DNA from: Oxytricha trifallax
Lineage: Eukaryota > Ciliophora > Spirotrichea > Sporadotrichida > Oxytrichidae
Assembly: GCA_000711775.1 (NCBI GenBank)
Contig: ARYC01000179.1
Location: 124,001-188,000 of the forward strand
Direction: 5' to 3'
Length of the DNA stretch: 64,000 bases
The notes under the pieces are model-generated. The model was not told where the DNA came from. It saw only the letters and a list, made by a program, of their open reading frames with translations, and did not search any database. Positions 24,176-34,392 of the stretch are shown here, piece after piece. The position numbers and the translations under genes were made by a program. How positions within the stretch are numbered: position 1 is the stretch's first letter; every line of letters starts with the position of its first letter.

Positions 24176-27100
24176 ATGTCGAAAAAAATCAATAATCTAA
24201 ATAAGATGCGCCTCGCTACATCGCTTGTAGCTACGTTACTCTTCGCAACCTCAAATGCTTAATATTTAATTATATATATATTTATAAGAATATTATTTAA
24301 AAGTCTTAATTAAAAATATTACAGAGATTCATTAGCAGAGTGCAATTCCTTTATAAAAATCTTTGATACAACAGCTGGGCCAAATGACGAACCTTTAGTT
24401 AATGGCGAAAAATACTATTACGAAAACTAAAACCTTTTTATAACTCATTTTTATTCAATTCAAAGAATTATAGCCTTTTGCTATAATTAGTATCATGTGA
24501 CATTGGCACGGGCGGGGTGTGCCCAGATGGAACAATTCAGAGTTCTGGGAAAATTTGTTCTTGGGCTCGTTATCTAAAGGTTATTTGTTACAAGAATGTG
24601 GGGACAACAGTTATTTCAGTCACCACAAATAGCATGCCCAATCATTTTACACAATTTTATATTAAAATAAATTATTTGTTCAGTATAACATTACGAAAAG
24701 AATGAAAAAAATTCTATTTAGTTTAAATAGTCAGCATTTCGATTTTTATAAAAAAATAGGTTGATTTAATGAATATTTCTTAATTAGGATTAAGATACTT
24801 ATTACATGTTTATAATTATGTTTGATTGCTACAATCCAAAACCCCAAAACCCCTTAGTGAGGTTTATAAGTGCTTTGATTTGTAGGGTATAGTTGGGGTC
24901 TTATTGGGGTTAGTAGAGAAAACGCAGGTTTTTTGTGAATTTAATGAATATTTAATGATTATTAGTGTACTTAATTCAAACAAATTTTATCTGCTTATCT
25001 TTTTGGTACTTCTTGAATCTAGCTCTCTGGAGTGGCTCATGTATATCATCCAATGGTTATCGTGGATATGCTGGAGCTTTTACGATGACCATCTCAACTA
25101 TCTCCTTAATTTCATTGCACTTTTGATCTTGCTTAATATGTTTAGCAGCCAAACTTATTGATTATTTCTCATGTTTTGTTCCAAAGTATGACATACTTTC
25201 CATATCTCACTCTAAGATAATTGCAGCTACCGCCCAAACATCCCATTATACAGAGCCATTTGTCCATTTCTCTCTGATAGGGAAGTATCCTGGAGTGCCT
25301 AAAACATTAGCTAAAGTCACTATCTCTTGTCTTATTGCTCTGTTGAAATCTATGACTACTACTTCTAAAGGCAGAGATTTAGCATTACATTTTCTGGCTT
25401 CAAATCTCTATGAACATACCCTAGATCATGGAGCTCTTTCACACCCTTAGTCATATCTGTGAGTATCTCATTCAAATCATCAGGATATCTATTATGGTAG
25501 AGATACTCTCTTAGAGTCATTTCAAACTTCTTGAGTCTCAAAGCAATAAAACCATGACCAAGTATAACTCCGTCAAGCTTAGCTAAGTTCTTGCATTATC
25601 TTTTCAAAGCCTCTCTCAGTACTATGTATTCATTTGCAAACTCATTTTAATATTGCTCGTTCCTAATAAGATACTTGAATGGATAAACCTTGTAAGCGAA
25701 TTCATCAACAACTATAAGTTTTACCTTGTTAGGTACGTCAATATTCAAATAGTTTTCAATACAGCTGCTTATGTCAACTGCATTTAATGCAGGTACATAC
25801 ATTGCTCTCTCTTATAAGCATGCTATATACATACCATTTGCTGGTTAGTTCATTGACTCCAACCGCTTCTATCTCTTAAGTCTCTCCTACTGTTCTTTTT
25901 GTGACTCAAGAGAGTTATTTTTTCTTTTAGCAGGTACAAGCTTTTAAGTTTCCTCATCTTTAATCAGGAATTCGCTTAAATGATGCTTTTGCATTAGTCT
26001 CTTTACTTTGGCTGAGTGAGTATAAGACTTCATGCAGGTAGTGCATTAATATCTACCATTTACTTTATCATGCTTGAAGTAGATCTTAGCTCTACCAGAG
26101 TGTACCTCATTGATGTGTCTCTTCAAGCTAGACTCAGTTGAGAAGAAATTTTAGCAGTCTTCACATTAAAATTTTTTTATTTTTTCTATTGGTTGCTGTT
26201 CCTTATCTCCCTCAACCAATTCAATTTATGTTTAAACTCCCATCTCTGCTCTACCCTTCTTATCTTTAACTTTAATTATGAAGACCTCTGCTTCAAACTC
26301 AAGAGCTCTTAGCTCTACCTCCTTTTCAATATAAATTACTTCTGGTTTCTTGGAGGAACTAAAGTTGAGCAATGATTAACCTGTTCCAAGAGAAACTGTC
26401 TTACGATTTAAGTTAGCCGCCATGTTTAAATTCAAATTTAAATTTCTATTATAAAGCTCTCAAAACCTCTATAGCTATATCTGGACTATATAGGAGTTGC
26501 AACAGCATTAATGAGGGTTTGATCTAAGCTCTAAGACTTCATATTTATGCTAAGTTTATAAATATATTTTTTCTAATTTCATACTTAATAATTTCGATTT
26601 TGGTACCAACCAAGTTTTAAATCGGGTTGGTACTGGTACCAATTAGGTTTTGAACCATTTTGGAGCTTTTCCATTAAAACCTCATTAGTTTAAAACTAGG
26701 TACTAATTAAGTTTTGGTACTATTAAATTGGTACCAATTAAAATTAAACGAATTTAGTACCAGTACTAATTAAATTTAAACAAATTTAGTACTAATTTAA
26801 TGGAACTAAATTGATAAAAATGGAGCTCAATCTCTGCAGTTTGTTACAGCTTCTGCAAACTTTCTCCACGTATCTTTGCAGTGTTGACCTCCTATAAGAT
26901 GCCCATATTTAATAGTAAGTTTTTAAACAATAGGATCCAGAAGTCTATAAATTATAATTTGAAATTCATTAATAGGAAGAGGAACAAAGATGGAATCACT
27001 CAATGATCAAATGAAAAGAGTCGAGGCTCAAGAAATGATCTCAAGATTCAGAAGTAAAGAAGATCTCTATCGATACCTAACTTTACATGGTAAGCATGTG

Positions 27101-30100
27101 ATATACACTTAATCATATACTATAGTGGGATTATTCTTTCCAACGATGGAAGGGACCAAAATTTCATTCTTAAAAGCTATACTCTTTGATGAGAAGAAAA
27201 CCTTTAAAAACAATGTAATAAAGTTTATAGATATACCAAACTACCCAGAGATTTCAGTCACCAATCTTTACGAGGATGCGATGAAAGATGAAGAGTTGGT
27301 AGTTTATCTTCTTACCAAAAACAACTCTCTAACAAGCTTCCAGAAAGGAGCTTCTTCTTTGGTGTTCTTGGCACTTTAATAGAGATTTATCTCAGAGAAA
27401 TCATTAAAGAAACTCACAAAACGCTACCCTATTTCTCCTGAAGATTAAAAGAAGCATGGCATACTAATAAGCGAGACCTGGCTTGCAGATAAGAAGCATC
27501 CATTCCTCTCTAGTAAGCTTTGATACATAACTTTGTAGGGAAACCTGGAACTGGTATATTCCTAATGAAAGAACATGCAAAGGTTCACAGAGAGAGAAAG
27601 TCATAGACTATTCATGAAGTGAGCAAGAGACTTTATAAGGATTTTTAAAAGCCAGATGGAAATGAACATAGATGCAGGAGCTGGCACAAAGAGAAGAAAC
27701 ATGGGCCCAAGCAAACCTTAAGAAGAAGAGAAGAAAGGGAAGCCAAACCTTTTTATGGGCCAATTCAATATGTGAATATATTCATTCGTTTAAATCTCAA
27801 ACTTATTTATAAATATTCATTATTCCCTATCTCGCACAAATTGTTGTATTATCTAGGCTCACTCTCTTACAGCTGCTTTGAATCAAGTCTGCTGTATCGA
27901 TGGGCAAGTCATGCATAAGATGATACAGCAGCAGCTTCTTGTAGTGAGTCTTGATTTAACTCCAGTAGAATTCAATTCCATTAAATTAAGGGCTATAAGG
28001 AACGTTGTATACAGGAGTTATGTTTAGCTCTTCATAAGCTTTCTTAGACTCCTTAGTCTTATGAACTGAGAGGTTATCAACAAACAGGATGATCTCTTGG
28101 TTACTATACTTCTCTCTGAGCTTATGTAGGAACTCTATATACTACTCTCGCTTAATAGAGCGAGGGTGAATAACATAACTCTCTAAGCCTGAATCTTCAC
28201 TTATACCAGCTAAAATTGCATGGGTGACTACCTTCACTTTTTAATCATAGACTTCTATATTATCATACTTCTTATACCAAGACTTATTAATAAAGGTGTT
28301 GAATGTAAACACTGCTTCATCAGCGTGTATGAACTTGATGTTATTAGTAATAGCTCTCTGCATTTAATCATATATATAGTTTAAATTATTACTATAAAAT
28401 GGCACTGTAAAATCAATCACTCTCTTCACTCTGTTGACAGTCTTGAAAGTAATACCATTTCTTCTATAAATATTGGCTATAGTCTATGGAGAGATACGCA
28501 TGTCAGGAAACCTGCGATGAAACATCACAGCTCGCTAGTCTAATGGAAAGTGTGCCCAATACTTCAAAGTCTTCGAGTCGCAGAGATAGTCAATATGAGC
28601 TTGAGAGAACTTTTATTTTCTTGCAAGATGCTTTCAAGAGTCAGAATTAAAATGATTAACAGCGAGCAACCAGTGATACCTAACAGTTGATGCACTCTTG
28701 TGAAGTAGCTTTGCTATAGCTGCATAATTCAGGACTGGTTTGACTAAGTCTATATTAATACTCGTACCATACCTAAGCTGTAATAGTAAATCTAAATATT
28801 TTTCATCATAAATAGACCCTAAATTTCGCTAATTTCAATTTCTCATTTTGCAATTTGACCTAATTTCTCTACGAACCCCAATAAGACCCCAACTATACCC
28901 TACAAATCAAGTACTTATAAACCTCATTAAGGGGTTTTGGGGTTTTGAATGCTTACGCTGATGGTGACCAAAGACCAGTAGGCACAGCTGAGTTTAATGA
29001 CATCGTGAAATACAGCTGGACTGTGGATTTTAACAAATAAACCTTGAGAATAGCTCATTTTAAAAAAGTTATTTTGCTTTATTTTATCCGTTAAGTATGC
29101 AAGCTGCATCTGGCTTTAATACTGTCAGTGGTTATTTCTATTCAAAATTGACAACCTAGAAATTAGCATTTTTAATTAAAATTGTGGTTTTATTATTCTA
29201 CCTAGAAATTGGTAGACGATTTAATGTGTTACTTTATAAATTACTTCAAAATGATTTAATGTGTTACTTTATAAATCACTTCAAAAATATGGTTTAATTT
29301 TGTTACGATAGTGCTTTAGATAGTATCAATTTAGACCCATACATGCATTTATGATTTATAATAGGAAATCAAATAATTAAATCAAAAAGTTATATTATTA
29401 TCAAGTATTCTTATAGATCAGACGCAGGAGGAGGTACAGCACTCCTTTAAATTCTAAGTTACAAAAAAGAATATCTTAAATTTTTATTTATTAGTGGTCC
29501 CACCTAGTAAGACCACAGGTACCAAAAGACAGGTCCTTCGCAGGGACACACAAGGAGTGGAACAAGAAACTGTGAAAATGCTTGAAGATTAAGACGATGG
29601 TGATGACGAAGAAGATAAGATGTTTTTTTAGAAATTTCCATTTTTCACTTTTATAGTTCGTATTCTGTTTAACTTAAACTAAATTATTAATTCACTAAAT
29701 TTTCTAAATTATAAATTATGATTACTCTGAGAAAATTATTTATAAGACAACAACAGTTGAACCATGGGACGACCTTGAATCTGCAAGTGACCTTACAATC
29801 ACTAAACTGCCCTCATCTGATAATGTTGCTGGTATTGCACTTAATGGTGTCTTCATATTCTCAGGCACTAGTTCCTGGAATATTTACTTAATATTGTAGA
29901 AATTCATTCGATTTGTGAAAATGAATTAAAATTAAATTAATTAAATATTAAAATCATGGCAGTTATGAAATCCAAAGTGACTCAAAATTCAAAAATAAAT
30001 GGACACTGCGGTAGATCCTGCAATTTAAGCTGGACTTTACTATTGGCAATATTGTTATATCATCCCAGAAAGCAAGATATTTTGATTTCGAGCTAACTCA

Positions 30101-31274
30101 CAAAAATAGTATTAGGGGTTATTCTCGCTTGGGAGATGAGGTAAAAATAATTAATTAAATAACAACAACCGTCTCATTTTTAATACGATTTTCAGAGAGT
30201 ATAATATTGTTAGGGTTTGGAGACATTTTCCAAAAACATAACTGAAGGTAATTAGTAATTAATTAATTTTAATTTTTATTCATTTTTCCAATTCGAATGT
30301 ATTCCTACAATAATATAAATGGTATATTTAAACTTTTCTATATGAATTAAAAATCATATACACGATTTTGATAATAAGAGCAAATGGGGATTATTAGGTT
30401 TATATTAATCTCTGTAAATAATTTAATGATTGACGGATTTTATCCAAAGTCATGGAATGGTCAGTCAAGTTTGAAATACTTGGACAATGATGTATGTATG
30501 GGTACTTCTGAATCCTACAATGTTTACAGATATCATATGTATTCCCCTTGTATCTGGTCTACTGGAAGTGCTGCTCTTTTAATCTTAGTTTATTAACATC
30601 AGTCTATAGCTAAAATGAACTAAAAGATTAGTTAGCAAATTAATTTTTAAAATGATTCTCTTAAGAGAAGAGTTGAGGCCTGCAAAGATGAGAATGCTCC
30701 TAACTGCTAATCAGACCCGACTGCCTTCGTGAAAGGTTACACCGATAACACAGACTATGGAATTAAACCAATTGGAGTAGCCAAAGATGGCAGACCTATT
30801 TACAACCCTTACAAAATAGATGGTACTTTTAAAAACCCATTACTTTTGATAAAATGGTAAATGTTTAAACGATTATTATCTATTTGAGAGAAGTTTTAGA
30901 TTATTCTTTCGTTTTTAATGAGTACTTTAATCCTAAATGGTTTTTAGTGATTTGTGGCAACCATGTGAAGTAGACATCTGTAATGGAAGATTCACTAGCA
31001 GAAATTTCTACGCTTATCAATTAACAATGTTCTACCCTTACACTATTGGATGCTGGGGTCCAGGTAACTCACCAACTTTGAAACCCTCATGCTCCAGTAA
31101 TCCATATTTATTGTATCAAATATTAATTAAAAAATAAAAAATTTATAATATATTAATCCCAGAGTATGTATTAGTACTTCCAATGGATCTTCAAGTGCAG
31201 TTAACTTACTTATAAATTCTTTAAAGATTGGAGTTTTTATTTATTTTTATTATAATTTTTAGAGTTATTTTTGA
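24176..31274 (+). CDS. Secreted YHYH-domain protein, copy B (interrupted by IESs and TBE-2)
   Basis: ATG 24176 starts a signal peptide ending near ATSNAQY. Coding blocks are 24176-24266, 24321-24399, 24492-24646 (GTGGVCPDGTIQSSGK), 24792-24835, 28951-29040 (YADGDQRPVGTAEFND), about 29090-29155 (YPLSMQAASGF), about 29415-29450, about 29490-29620 (acidic LEDQDDGDDEED), 29740-29890 (SDNVAGIALNGVFIF), 30420-30570 (NVYRYHMYSPC), 30660-30825 (GVAKDGRPIYNPYK), 30945-31103 (CEVDICNGRF and YTIGCWGPG) and 31160-31274. The last block gives a hydrophobic C-terminus ending at TGA 31272-31274, possibly a membrane or GPI signal. Order and motifs match copy A. Confidence 0.78.
24267..24320 (+). other. IES of YHYH-B, pointer AATATT
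   Basis: Pointers at 24261-24266 and 24315-24320. Removal gives Ala-Gln-Tyr-Tyr-Arg-Asp-Ser, just after the signal peptide. Confidence 0.82.
24400..24491 (+). other. IES of YHYH-B, pointer TTAGT
   Basis: Pointers at 24395-24399 and 24487-24491. Removal gives Glu-Pro-Leu-Val-Ser-Cys-Asp-Ile in frame. Confidence 0.8.
24647..24791 (+). other. IES of YHYH-B, probable pointer ATT
   Basis: Joining at ATT (24644-24646 and 24789-24791) gives Pro-Asn-His-Gln-Asp-Thr-Tyr in frame. The pointer is short, so the exact edge is uncertain. Confidence 0.5.
24837..24920 (+). repeat. TBE-2 left inverted terminal repeat
   Basis: Begins with two C4A4-type units. Nearly identical to the inverse of 28864-28947 and to the left end of TBE-3. 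Confidence 0.92.
24976..26423 (-). pseudogene. TBE-2 zinc-finger / protein-kinase ORF, decayed
   Basis: ATG 26423 (MAANLNRKT). Two C2H2-like fingers lie near 26165-26110 (CEDCQNFFSTES...HINEVH) and 26050-25985 (CTTCMKSYTHS...). A kinase-like half follows: DLGYVHRDLKPENVML (about 25420-25395), then a one-base frameshift near 25380, VVVIDFNRAI, LGTPGYFPIREKW and WDVWAVAAIILE. An in-frame TGA lies at 25207-25209 before the shared tail that ends at TGA 24976-24978. The DFG motif is DFN. Compared with TBE-1 this copy is less damaged. Confidence 0.87.
26590..26830. repeat. TBE-2 central spacer with GGTACCAATTAA-type repeats
   Basis: Many degenerate copies of TTGGTACCAATTAA and TTAGTACTAATTAA, partly palindromic, in the spacer between the kinase and 22 kDa-type genes. 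Confidence 0.7.
26990..27790 (+). pseudogene. TBE-2 22 kDa-type ORF, probably frameshifted
   Basis: ATG 26990 (MESLNDQMKRVEAQEM). A 36-nt GT-AG intron at 27090-27125 joins His to Val-Gly-Leu-Phe-Phe. Then come MEGTKISFLKAIL, YPEISVTNLYEDAM and KRYPISPEDQKKHG. TGA 27521-27523 stops the frame at SSKL. The homologous tail VGKPGTGIFLMKEHAK continues in another frame up to about 27790, where it overlaps the transposase end. TBE-1 breaks at the same point. The end coordinate is approximate. Confidence 0.7.
27782..28846 (-). pseudogene. TBE-2 transposase (IS630/Tc1-mariner, DD34E), nearly intact
   Basis: ATG 28846 (Met-Arg-Asn) is followed at once by a TGA, then LGSIYDEKYLDLL. An N-terminal helix-turn-helix-like part follows (YAAIAKLLHKSASTVRYHW). 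The catalytic motifs are HADEAVFTF (about 28320), LFVDNLSVHKT (about 28080) and PQFNGIEFYW (about 27980). Thirty-four residues lie between the second Asp and the Glu. A second internal TGA (NHFNSDS then stop) lies near 28640. The shared tail ends at 27797 or, by readthrough, 27782. All catalytic residues are present, so the damage is limited to the TGAs. Confidence 0.9.
28864..28947 (-). repeat. TBE-2 right inverted terminal repeat
   Basis: Inverse copy of the left repeat, with a few substitutions and a one-base indel. Confidence 0.92.
29218..29287. repeat. 35-bp tandem duplication in a YHYH-B IES
   Basis: GATTTAATGTGTTACTTTAT begins each of two adjacent units (29218 and 29253). The units differ by about two bases. 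Confidence 0.85.
31104..31159 (+). other. IES of YHYH-B, pointer TAATCC
   Basis: Pointers at 31098-31103 and 31154-31159. Removal gives Cys-Ser-Ser-Asn-Pro-Arg-Val-Cys-Ile, matching copy A's Cys-Ser-Thr-Asn-Pro-Arg-Ile-Cys-Ile. Confidence 0.87.
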
Positions 31275-32602
31275 AGAAAATTATATAAATACTCTCTATA
31301 TTTTCGAGTTCTATCAGTATTTATGATGTTCGCTTCAATGATTTGATTCTAGTCAAAGATTATTAAATTTCTTTAGATAATATAATTTATTAATTTTTAT
31401 ATTTAGACTTTTAGAAATTAATTAAATAAATTTAAAAGAAATCATTGGAAATTATAATCAACAAAATAGCAAAATGAGATTTGGTAAATTTTTACATCTA
31501 CTGATATATTTAAGAAACAGTGCTTGCATCTCGCTGAATTTTAAATTCACTATTTTTAAATTTTTAGTATAATTTTTGAAAATAAAATCTTCAATCATAT
31601 TGCTTTAATATTTTATTTTTTTTAATTTAAAAATTTTGTTGTTGCTTATTCTTAAAATATAAATAATTTAAAGAAAAAAATCAAAAAAAAAGAATTTTAA
31701 TTACATTTATTAATTTAATTGTCTATTATCGATTTAAAATGTAATTTTATTTCTCTACTTAAAACAAATATCTTAACTTAAAGTAATAAATTAATAAATG
31801 ATATTCTTGATTAATTTCATTTATTATTATTTTTCATAATCATTTATACATTTACTATATTAAATTAGTAATAATATTTAATCCTTAATACTTAATCTTA
31901 AAACAAATCCATAATTATTTTTTCTTTATTTAACATCTCAGATTTGTAAAAAGATTTTGTCTCAAATTCATACATAACTATTCAGTCTAACTTGATAAAT
32001 CCCAATAATTAATAAACATAGAGCTATTAACAATTAAATACAATTAATTCAATAAATTGTTGTATTGAATTAATTAAATAATTATTTTAAAATATTTAAT
32101 CAATATTATGATTAGGTGATAATTTTATAAAGAAAATCCATCGACATAATGCTAAAATATGCAGTTAAGTCTTAATAATTTAGTAAACTTATATTATTAT
32201 CATTATTATTATTATTATTATTATTTTAATTTATTTAATATTTAATCTACCTATTCGTTATCATATATAAAATAAGGCATTATCTAAATTTTCACAAAAC
32301 ATCTTGATAAAATTATAATTAATATTAAGCAATCTAAGTGTATAGACGTCAAAGGAAGATCAAGTAGAAATCATTTTATCTATTTAATTTATTTGTAAAT
32401 GAAATCAATTAAATAAAGAGCCAAAATTATATAATAATTATTACTTTTTTATTTGTTTGCTTTTTCAAATTCTGTCTATTTTTGTTTTATTAAACTTAAT
32501 CGACAATCTTTATATTTTTTTATATAAATTTTTTACTCATTTTAATTTATATTACTATATACTAATTCTTAATATTTATTGTATTCTTAAGATCAATAAT
32601 AG
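31275..32602. other. AT-rich intergenic region
   Basis: No gene recognised. It contains a TTA/ATT microsatellite near 32200-32230. Confidence 0.55.
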
Positions 32603-34216
32603 GTAAATCAAGCAATCTCTTAGTAACCCCCCTAGACTTAAACCAATGCTTAAACTGATGCTAATAATGTTAATAGTTCGAATTATAAACTACCCCGCGA
32701 GCTTTAAGGACTAAGCGAAGCACAGCTAGATTAAAACATAGTGAAGCTTAAAATTGCAATGAATGCTGAATTAGAAGTTATCTCACAGAGGTATGAAGAG
32801 AAAATTTAGTATTTCTAAGAAGCACTTGAGTTCATTCAAAAGATTAATAGAATATAGTAGATAATTTGTTGTTTAGATTTCGAGGTAATGTAGTACAAAA
32901 TATAGGTCATACTAATAAAATTTAATATTATTCAAAAGAACAGTAAAACAGAGTCTAAGCCTAAAATACAAAATGCAGCAAACTAAAATCTAAGTCAAAA
33001 CGTATATCCAATACATTAGTAATTATAAGGCAATCCTATTTCAACGCTATTCAGAAACAATAACCCAACATAGTTGTAATAAGCAATTCATAATTAACCA
33101 CAAGTACAAACTTAAAACAATATCCCAAGAGATCCTTGGCAGTAGTAATTAGCTCTTCACCTTAATCAATCCTAGCAATAACCACAATAGCAGCAATAGC
33201 CACTTGCTTAATAGCATATTCAACAACAATAGTAGTAGTTGAGTTCTTATCAGTTGGCAATAAATCAACAAATTCAGCAAGAACCTAAATAGCAACAGTC
33301 ACAATAGCAGCAATAGTAACTCAGTTCTTTTGAATTGGCTTTAAGCTAACAACAGTAATTACAAACGCAACAATATCAATAATAAATTTATTAGCAGCAG
33401 CTCTATCAGTAGTAGCAAGAGTTAATAAAGCAATAGAACTAACAGTAAAAGTTACTATTACAACAACAGTAGAATAAACCACAACCAGCTTAGCAATAAA
33501 AACCATAAGTTCAACAATAGAATCACTAAGTGATAAGTGACTATCACAAAGCATTAATGAATATTGGTGGACAACAATAACACTAAAATAATCAATAAGC
33601 TGCTAAGACTAATGTCAAAGCTGTGTATAAATTAAAATGCTGATTTTATTCTCAAATTTTGTAATTGATGTAATTGGATTTTAAAATATTTGGCTTATTA
33701 TAGATCCCTTTAATGAGTAACCAATCCAGCCAAGGAAATCTACAAATAGCAATGTAATAGTAGCAGCAGTAGCAATTTCAATAGTAGTAAATGCAACAAA
33801 AACCCCAGTAAAATGTTCAAAATAAACAGCACCCACAAGTGATGATTGATCTATCTCAACTACAGCACTACAATACTCAGCAGCAGCAACAACAGCACAA
33901 CAGTGGTAGGTCTCAAAACAATTAATAGCAATAAAATTAGCATTAATCACATCATCATCATTATTAAAACCTCCAAACTTAACAACAGTAGTAACATACT
34001 TCCCAATCATTTCTTATGAATGCAAATTCCAACATAAATAACAATAATAGCAGTAATGGATCATCAAACTCATTTATTAATAATGGAAGTAACAATCAGT
34101 AGCAACAACAAATGTCTGTGAATAAGTAAACACAGCAAAGACAACCCAGTTAGAATTAGAATGTGAATTAGATCAACATTCAAGCCAAAAATCATACTCA
34201 CTAATTGTTATAGTGA
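32603..34216 (+). CDS. Glutamine-rich protein, function unknown
   Basis: A first block (about 32610-32885) carries a short coiled-coil-like segment (LKIAMNAELEVISQRYEEKI). Two long blocks (about 32940-33625 and 33675-34216) are dominated by Gln, with Asn, His and Pro. The glutamines are a mix of CAG, CAA, TAG and TAA. The last block ends HTHQLLQ then TGA at 34214-34216. An intron or IES separates the two Gln blocks (about 33626-33674, acceptor ATTATAG). The start is not resolved. Such tracts are common in ciliate regulatory proteins but give no function. It converges with the next gene, 176 bp between stops. Confidence 0.65.
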
Positions 34217-34392
34217 GGCTAGGGCAATCTGGATATAAAATGGAATTCTAGAATATTGTTATCAATAAATTTGTATTTTGATTTCTTAATAAAATTCATT
34301 AAATAGAGCATGTTCATCAAAAAATATATATAAGCAAACTTATGTAAAATAAAATATCCAATATGATTTATATATTATTCCTGATTGATAAT

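Larger units (their letters stand above)
24836..28947 (-). mobile_element. TBE-2, telomere-bearing element transposon
   Basis: Both ends carry CAAAACCCCAAAACCCC inside a ~84-bp inverted repeat. AAT (24833-24835 and 28948-28950) flanks it; one extra C sits at the left edge. Gene order is kinase (-), 22 kDa type (+), transposase (-), so it is inverted relative to TBE-1. Removing it with one AAT joins Asp-Cys-Tyr-Asn to Ala-Tyr-Ala-Asp in frame, so the target duplication serves as the pointer. Confidence 0.93.

Noticed and set aside
33321-34010. Two long - strand frames rich in Val, Ala and Thr opposite the Gln-rich gene
   Set aside because: They are the complement of CAA/CAG/TAG repeats. The + frame has the better context and a proper TGA stop.
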